DNA from: Zerene cesonia
Lineage: Eukaryota; Arthropoda; Insecta; Lepidoptera; Pieridae
Length of the DNA stretch: 64,000 bases
Direction of reading: 5' to 3'
Assembly (NCBI RefSeq): GCF_012273895.1
Contig: NC_052109.1
Coordinates: 4,540,432-4,604,431, forward strand
Below the pieces are notes generated by a model, which was not told the DNA's origin, did not search any database, and worked only from the letters and a program-made list of their open reading frames with translations. The position numbers and the translations under genes were made by a program. Within the stretch, counting starts at the first letter, position 1; every line of letters begins with the position of its first letter. This document shows positions 59,370-64,000 of this stretch, in pieces.

Positions 59370-59550
59370 TGTGTTTGTTTGTCTTCATTTCACGTCTCAA
59401 CAGAGTGATTATTGTATGAATTATGCATCTAGAGATAGGTTAGGTTAGGAAGTTTTGAAAGAAGGCTGGTTTTAAATGCGGTAATACTGTTTATACCCGC
59501 GGGATTGTCCTTTGTCCATGCAGACAAAGCTGCGGGCGAAATGCTTGTTT
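59370..59550 (+). repeat. Lepidopteran repeat relic
   Basis: 'agtgtgtttgtttgtcttc', 'atttcacgtctcaacagag' and 'agacaaagctgcgggcga' with 'aatgcttgttt' are the beginning and end of a familiar lepidopteran element. The middle is shortened and there is no ORF. Confidence 0.6.
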
Positions 59551-59654
59551 AATACAATTATGTGTATAAACACAGTGGCTTTTGGGGACATTGACATTGA
59601 CCCTTAAGCACCATAAACCGAAATAGTTGAACAAATTGTATTACTGAGGCAGGA

Positions 59655-59830
59655 TCACGGGTGGCCGAGAGGCTAGGCGTTGCTACGGTTTGCCAAAAAG
59701 AAGTGAGTTGAATTCCGCCTTGATCGAATTGTTTGTATTCTTCGAAACAAAAATTCACATTGACTTTTGTCTGGTTTTATGGACACAGGATTTTAGTCTT
59801 TCAAAACGATTGAGTAATTTTTAATTGTGG
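59655..59830 (+). repeat. tRNA-derived SINE remnant
   Basis: TGGCCGAGAGGCTAGGC is a close match to a tRNA-Ser-like A box, and GAGTTGAATTCC about 50 bp downstream is a degenerate B box. The region cannot form a complete cloverleaf with matching acceptor arms, so I call it a tRNA-derived SINE rather than a tRNA gene. Confidence 0.5.
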
Positions 59831-61286
59831 GCATGTGGTCCAAAAATTGGTTGAGACTAAGGTTTTCAGTTGAATGAAGTTAGATACATGATATTAAATT
59901 AGGCGAATATCACTTTTGGTATAAATGGAACTATTGCCCATTTTCTTTTTCGGGAATTTAAAAATCGTTATATATAAAAAATGTATAAAATTAATGTCAA
60001 TTGAATTCTATAAAATATATGTTTGTTTACCATTAACAAAATCTAAAAAAAAAGTTGTTCTTAGAAACTTGGATATTGTAGAATAAAAGAAATAGTAAAA
60101 TCTTATAAATTTATTGGATTATACACACATTGTGTAATTTACACGAGCTTCATACTAAAAATGTGACAATATCTTTTGTTACATGCTAAGTTAGTTTCAT
60201 AGTGCTTACTATTTAACATAAAATCTAACAGTGTATGGTTAAAACCTACTCTATTTTTCAAGTGCATTTTCATAATATATACGTCACCAATAATTGGTGA
60301 CCAATATGATAGGCTCAGTACAAAACTCGTGTAAATTGAATAAGTAAATACAATTATTATAATCAAAAAGTCAAACCGTTAATAAAAAAAGAAAAATCAT
60401 TATCGCTTCACTCAGTTTTAAAGTTCTGACAAAACAAAGCCAAAAGTATATTATGTGTACAGAATACATAATTGAGTGATTTATTAGTACACATTCATTA
60501 GCAATAGAGAGCAATATAAAAATAGAAAGTATAATTAATAAAAAAATATTGAGGACGGATTTTGACGTAAAGAGTCGAAAAATTGTAAAAATGTCACAAC
60601 ACAAAAAAAATATACTAAGATAATTCAGTCATAAGGGAAAAGAGTGTATATTACAATCAATCAATAAAAAAATGCATAGCATAAGGTATATATAGGCCTT
60701 GACTATGTAATTTTTTTCAATCATATTTGATAATTACAGTAATGTCTTAATTTTTTCAAATTGTTAGTATTTTCATGATGTTAGTAATAGAAAATAATTG
60801 ATAGGTCGAATAAAATTAAATTTAAGTATCTCCAATGAGCACTACGTTAAATTATCACAATTTCATTTGTACATAAATGCAATGTATGAATTTTATCTTG
60901 AATGAATAATATTTAAATCGATTCAAAAACTTATTTTAAGGCCATACACATTTCCTATCCACAGTATAGGTGTTTCAATCAAAAATAAATCGATATAAAA
61001 TCTATAATAAAAAATATCTACTGCATAGTCATTATCTTAAAACTAAAGAGCTACCTCTGCTAAGTGATAAATTGAAAGGTATTGCTTCATAGAATACTAT
61101 TCACGATATAAGGCACAAATTTCGATTAAAGTTTGTTCAAAAGCACATGAAATCACGAGAAATCCCACTTCTACTTATACGTAAATTCTTTGTGTGCAAA
61201 TATAATATTGCTCTATCCTACGAGTGTAATCATCATATGTATATGTATAAATTCTAACAATTAATTATATTGTCGGTATGTTGTTG

Positions 61287-63517
61287 TTAGTAATTCCCAC
61301 CGTTCATATGCGTCATTTCATCACCCCACTCTCCGGTGGGCACAGGCTGCGCATAGCAACAGCTTTTTCTTAATAAAAATGTGACGTGGTTCTGCCTTAC
61401 AACACACACATAAAATATTAATATCGCCTGCAATAAATTCACCACTATGTACGCGTATAGCAATCCGTCAAAGTTCAGCCAAGACAGCATCAGGAATAGC
61501 CATGACATAGTCATTATGAGAAATAGCTGGAGGAATAAGTCGAAACTGAAAAGGAAATCATTTTTCTTTAAGCACCTGTTTAAAATTTGGGTATTAGTTA
61601 AGAAAAAATATTGATGACTCACCATCCCTTTAATTTATAATGGATGCGTCCATAGATATTTATTCTTTTTATTACTTTTAACGTTGTTATATAGAAGAAC
61701 AGATTAAAAATAATAGTGAATGCAACTGGTGTGAAAAATATTGCAATTCCGAGCCAGCCTGAAAATAGAAAACACGAAAGTACGAAATGATTATTTCCTC
61801 ACGAAAGTATATGACATCTTTCATAACTAAAATTGGAGTATATAGAAAAGTAACATACCGATAGTCTCTTGTTCAACATCATCAACAAGAATGGACGATG
61901 AAAATTGTGTTCTCATTTTTCTGTATGGATTTGTACCAGTGTCTAATAAAAAATGAGCACATATAGCCATAGCCGCCATTAAAGTTACACTCGACCAGAC
62001 CACACTCGAGTAATAGCAGTATTTGCGAACATCTGTCACTCGTAAAAATACATTTCTTGATCTGTAATTAATAAATTATTTATATGGTGGTTTGTTCAGG
62101 TTGATTAATTTGGTTGCAGTATGATGTTATATAGCCTATACCTTTCTAGATAAATAAATAATCTAACACAAATATTTTTCAATTTGAATCAGGAGTTATT
62201 GAGTTGATGTCATCAGCCCATATATGTTCCCACAGCTGGGACCCAGGCCTCCTATGAGGGTTATTGAGTTAAGCACATTCAAATAAATAAAAAAAAAAGA
62301 TTTTTTTATTCTTCACAATATCAGTATAGTATACTCACTTGAATGTTTTCCATATGTAGAATCCGAAACTGTTCAACCAGAAAAAGGCACCAAGTAAACT
62401 GACATACAAAATGATATCTAAAATCAAGAGTAATCTGATATCAAGAGTAAGATCTTAAAAGAAGCAATTAAGATTGAATAATATGTATATGAGATACCCA
62501 AATTTAAATAAACATTACATAGGCTGAGTCAATTTTATGACGTAAAGTTTACTTTTGATATAGTTTTGCAACACCTTCTGTGTTACAGTGATTAAATTAA
62601 TATTTAAACCTAAGCTGGTACATAAAATAAACAAAGTTTACTAACCAGTTATCATAAAGCTGACATGATTGCTTAGCTCTGTAAATATCCTTACTAAATC
62701 TGCAGCTTGACTCACGATCAAACATACATTTATCGTCGTAATGATGTTCCCAGCGAGATCTCTCAGGGTTGGCAACACAAAGTAAATAATAGCAACGGTT
62801 AAAAATAATATCATTGCAATTGCATGAAATATGGGATTTAATATTTTTTTCATTAAAAACCCTGTGTCCTTCCAATTGATTATCACTTCTGGTACACAAA
62901 CTAGCGCATACTGGCCGGTGGAGTTAGTGCTTGTTATTATGATCTAAAAAAAAAAAAATAATAACTTTTTTTAATATGCCTACCTTAATATTCTTGTTAT
63001 TATTATTGTTAGGAAAATTTGGCCAAACTGAGCTATTATATTATGAAGAGTATTTTAAATTGGTATTGTTGATGAAGCTTAAATGCAATTTTCTGTTTTA
63101 CAAATCAAAAACAATATTTGGAACCCGTTTGTTCCCCAGTTTTCCTAGTCAAATATTACACAGATACACATACAAATCAATAGGTAAAAACTTTCTGAAG
63201 TCGCTCAAAAACCATACCTACGAACTCTTTTTGAAGTTAAGTTTGATGTTAGCAGAGACAAAGGTGTTGTCAATGTTTTTAAAAATAAAAATCATCTCAA
63301 TTGAAATGAAAGTACTTCAGCTGAGGGTCTGCTTACCTTATCCATGCAATATTTATTCTGAACATGAATATATGAAGATGGCTCTTTAACTTCAGATATT
63401 GAAATTATATCATGATAGTTTAACGAATTTGCGAGGAGCGGATCATCTCTTATTGTTTGAACATTTGTTTGGTGATGTATCAAATGCATTAAACGACCAT
63501 CAGATAAAAGGTTTAAC
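61287..63517 (-). CDS. Methuselah-like GPCR, C-terminal part (partial)
   Basis: Six exons: 63,517-63,337; 62,943-62,646; 62,417-62,339; 62,061-61,859; 61,758-61,623; 61,545-61,287. All have GT-AG borders and consistent phases, about 385 codons ending EWGDEMTHMNGGNY then stop. Residues before LNPIFHAIAMILFLTVAI are the end of an ectodomain (with NSTG, a possible N-glycosylation site). Hydrophobic segments then follow for a seven-helix receptor, including DIILYVSLLGAFFWLNSF, SSVTLMAAMAICAHFLL, GIAIFFTPVAFTIIFNLFF and FLIMTMSWLFLMLSWL. The order and FWLNSFGFYIWKTF fit the insect Methuselah-like subgroup of secretin-type receptors, most like Mth-like 1 by my recollection. The start and most of the ectodomain lie beyond 63,517. 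It is antisense within the presumed aquarius gene. Confidence 0.87.
62205..62272 (+). repeat. Lepidopteran repeat in GPCR intron
   Basis: 'gtcatcagcccatatatg' followed by 'ttcccacagctgggacc' and 'caggcctcctatgaggg' is a diverged copy of a repeat found in very many moth and butterfly genomes. It sits in the intron between the receptor exons at 62,339 and 62,061 and is the best single taxonomic clue in the window. Confidence 0.75.
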
Positions 63518-64000
63518 CTGAAAAGAATTCTTTATTTGTTATATATTTTATTTATTCCTACTTTATTGCTCTAATTTTACAAAGAAATAATATAATTGTT
63601 AATTTAAACAATTGGAGGTCTTATGTACTGATACCAGACAATTAGATGTTCAAAGAGAAATCAGTATGCATAATGTGAAGATATCAAGTACAAATAATAT
63701 TATGAGAAATAATAAAGCATATTAGTGGATAAATATCTAATAATATGACTGTATCAATTCAAAATGTTAAGTTTTCTTCCACAATCATTTTCGTATACTA
63801 GTGTTAATTTTTTTGTACAAATTTATATTATTTACCATATAGTTTTTTTTCTTCTGTTTGTTATCACAATTAAATAAGTTAATAAAATTGGTAAGGATAC
63901 TAAAAACTGATTTGACACAATTTAAAACATTCACTCTTACACATAGCTGACTCATAATAAAATGAGTCACTTGAAACTCCACACAGGTATTAAATTTTCA
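63518..64000. other. AT-rich GPCR intron or upstream region
   Basis: Just upstream of the acceptor at 63,518-63,519 for the first visible receptor exon. No further exon is supported. The small minus-strand ORF at 63,785-63,982 has AT-driven composition only. Confidence 0.55.

Larger units (their letters stand above)
59329..61286. other. Aquarius intron / GPCR 3-prime flank
   Basis: I find no further aquarius exon in this AT-rich stretch. It contains two repeat relics (listed separately) and the near-perfect palindrome GTCACCAATAATTGGTGAC at 60,283-60,301. Part of it probably is the 3-prime UTR of the minus-strand receptor gene; candidate AATAAA signals on that strand lie near 60,480 and 60,109 but none is decisive. 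Confidence 0.5.

Noticed and set aside
59655..59740. Possible tRNA-Ser gene
   Set aside because: A and B boxes are recognisable, but the acceptor arms do not pair and the body is irregular, so a tRNA-derived SINE is more likely.
62976..63389. 137-codon plus-strand ORF
   Set aside because: It overlaps a well-supported GPCR exon antisense and an adjoining intron. Its Leu/Lys/Phe/Ile-rich composition is that of AT-rich DNA.

Overview
This is about 62 kb of readable nuclear DNA (plus two runs of exactly 1,000 N) from an insect, almost certainly a moth or butterfly. The DNA is AT-rich. Genes have introns with GT-AG borders. Many short decayed repeats are of kinds I recognise from lepidopteran genomes, for example the 'cagcccatata...cccacagctggga' element at 62,205-62,272 and the 'gatggtaaacgatcacc' element at 18,800. 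I see no prokaryotic features, CRISPR arrays, rRNA, intact tRNA genes or intact transposons.

Layout. 1-24,400: AT-rich DNA with no gene I can support, only repeat relics and GC-rich islands near 8.0, 8.8, 10.5-11.2 and 12.4-13.3 kb, and a first gap at 18,893-19,892. 24,615-46,090: a plus-strand SERTA-domain gene, the taranis (tara) orthologue. A probable first exon (Inr and DPE at 24,613-24,648, an 11-codon upstream ORF, then 8 codons) joins in phase, across a 19.7 kb intron, to a GC-rich 245-codon terminal exon at 44,440-45,174. The intron carries many GC-rich, motif-dense blocks that look like enhancers or alternative promoters. Its gap at 35,494-36,493 looks false, because the same 77 bases lie on both sides. 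46,090-48,370: noncoding, with more enhancer-like blocks.

48,370-55,699 (minus strand): a complete ten-exon C2H2 zinc-finger gene encoding 531 residues. It is head to head with the spliceosomal helicase gene aquarius (plus strand, from 55,943), and the two start codons are only 243 bp apart. Six aquarius exons (301 residues) are present; the rest, including the helicase core, is not seen in the window. On the minus strand, 61,287-63,517 holds the last six visible exons of a Methuselah-like GPCR, whose ectodomain exons lie past the right edge. If the assembly is correct, this receptor sits inside an aquarius intron.

The genes do not form one pathway: a transcriptional and cell-cycle regulator with a large regulatory landscape, a DNA-binding factor, a core splicing factor and a receptor. 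The most useful observations are the tara promoter and uORF arrangement, the paired E2F sites inside tara, the shared zinc-finger/aquarius promoter palindrome, the apparent nesting of the GPCR in aquarius, and the false gap. I found no clearly new biochemical system. Exon borders were assigned by eye from splice signals and reading phase. Family names rest on recognised motifs, not on a database search.
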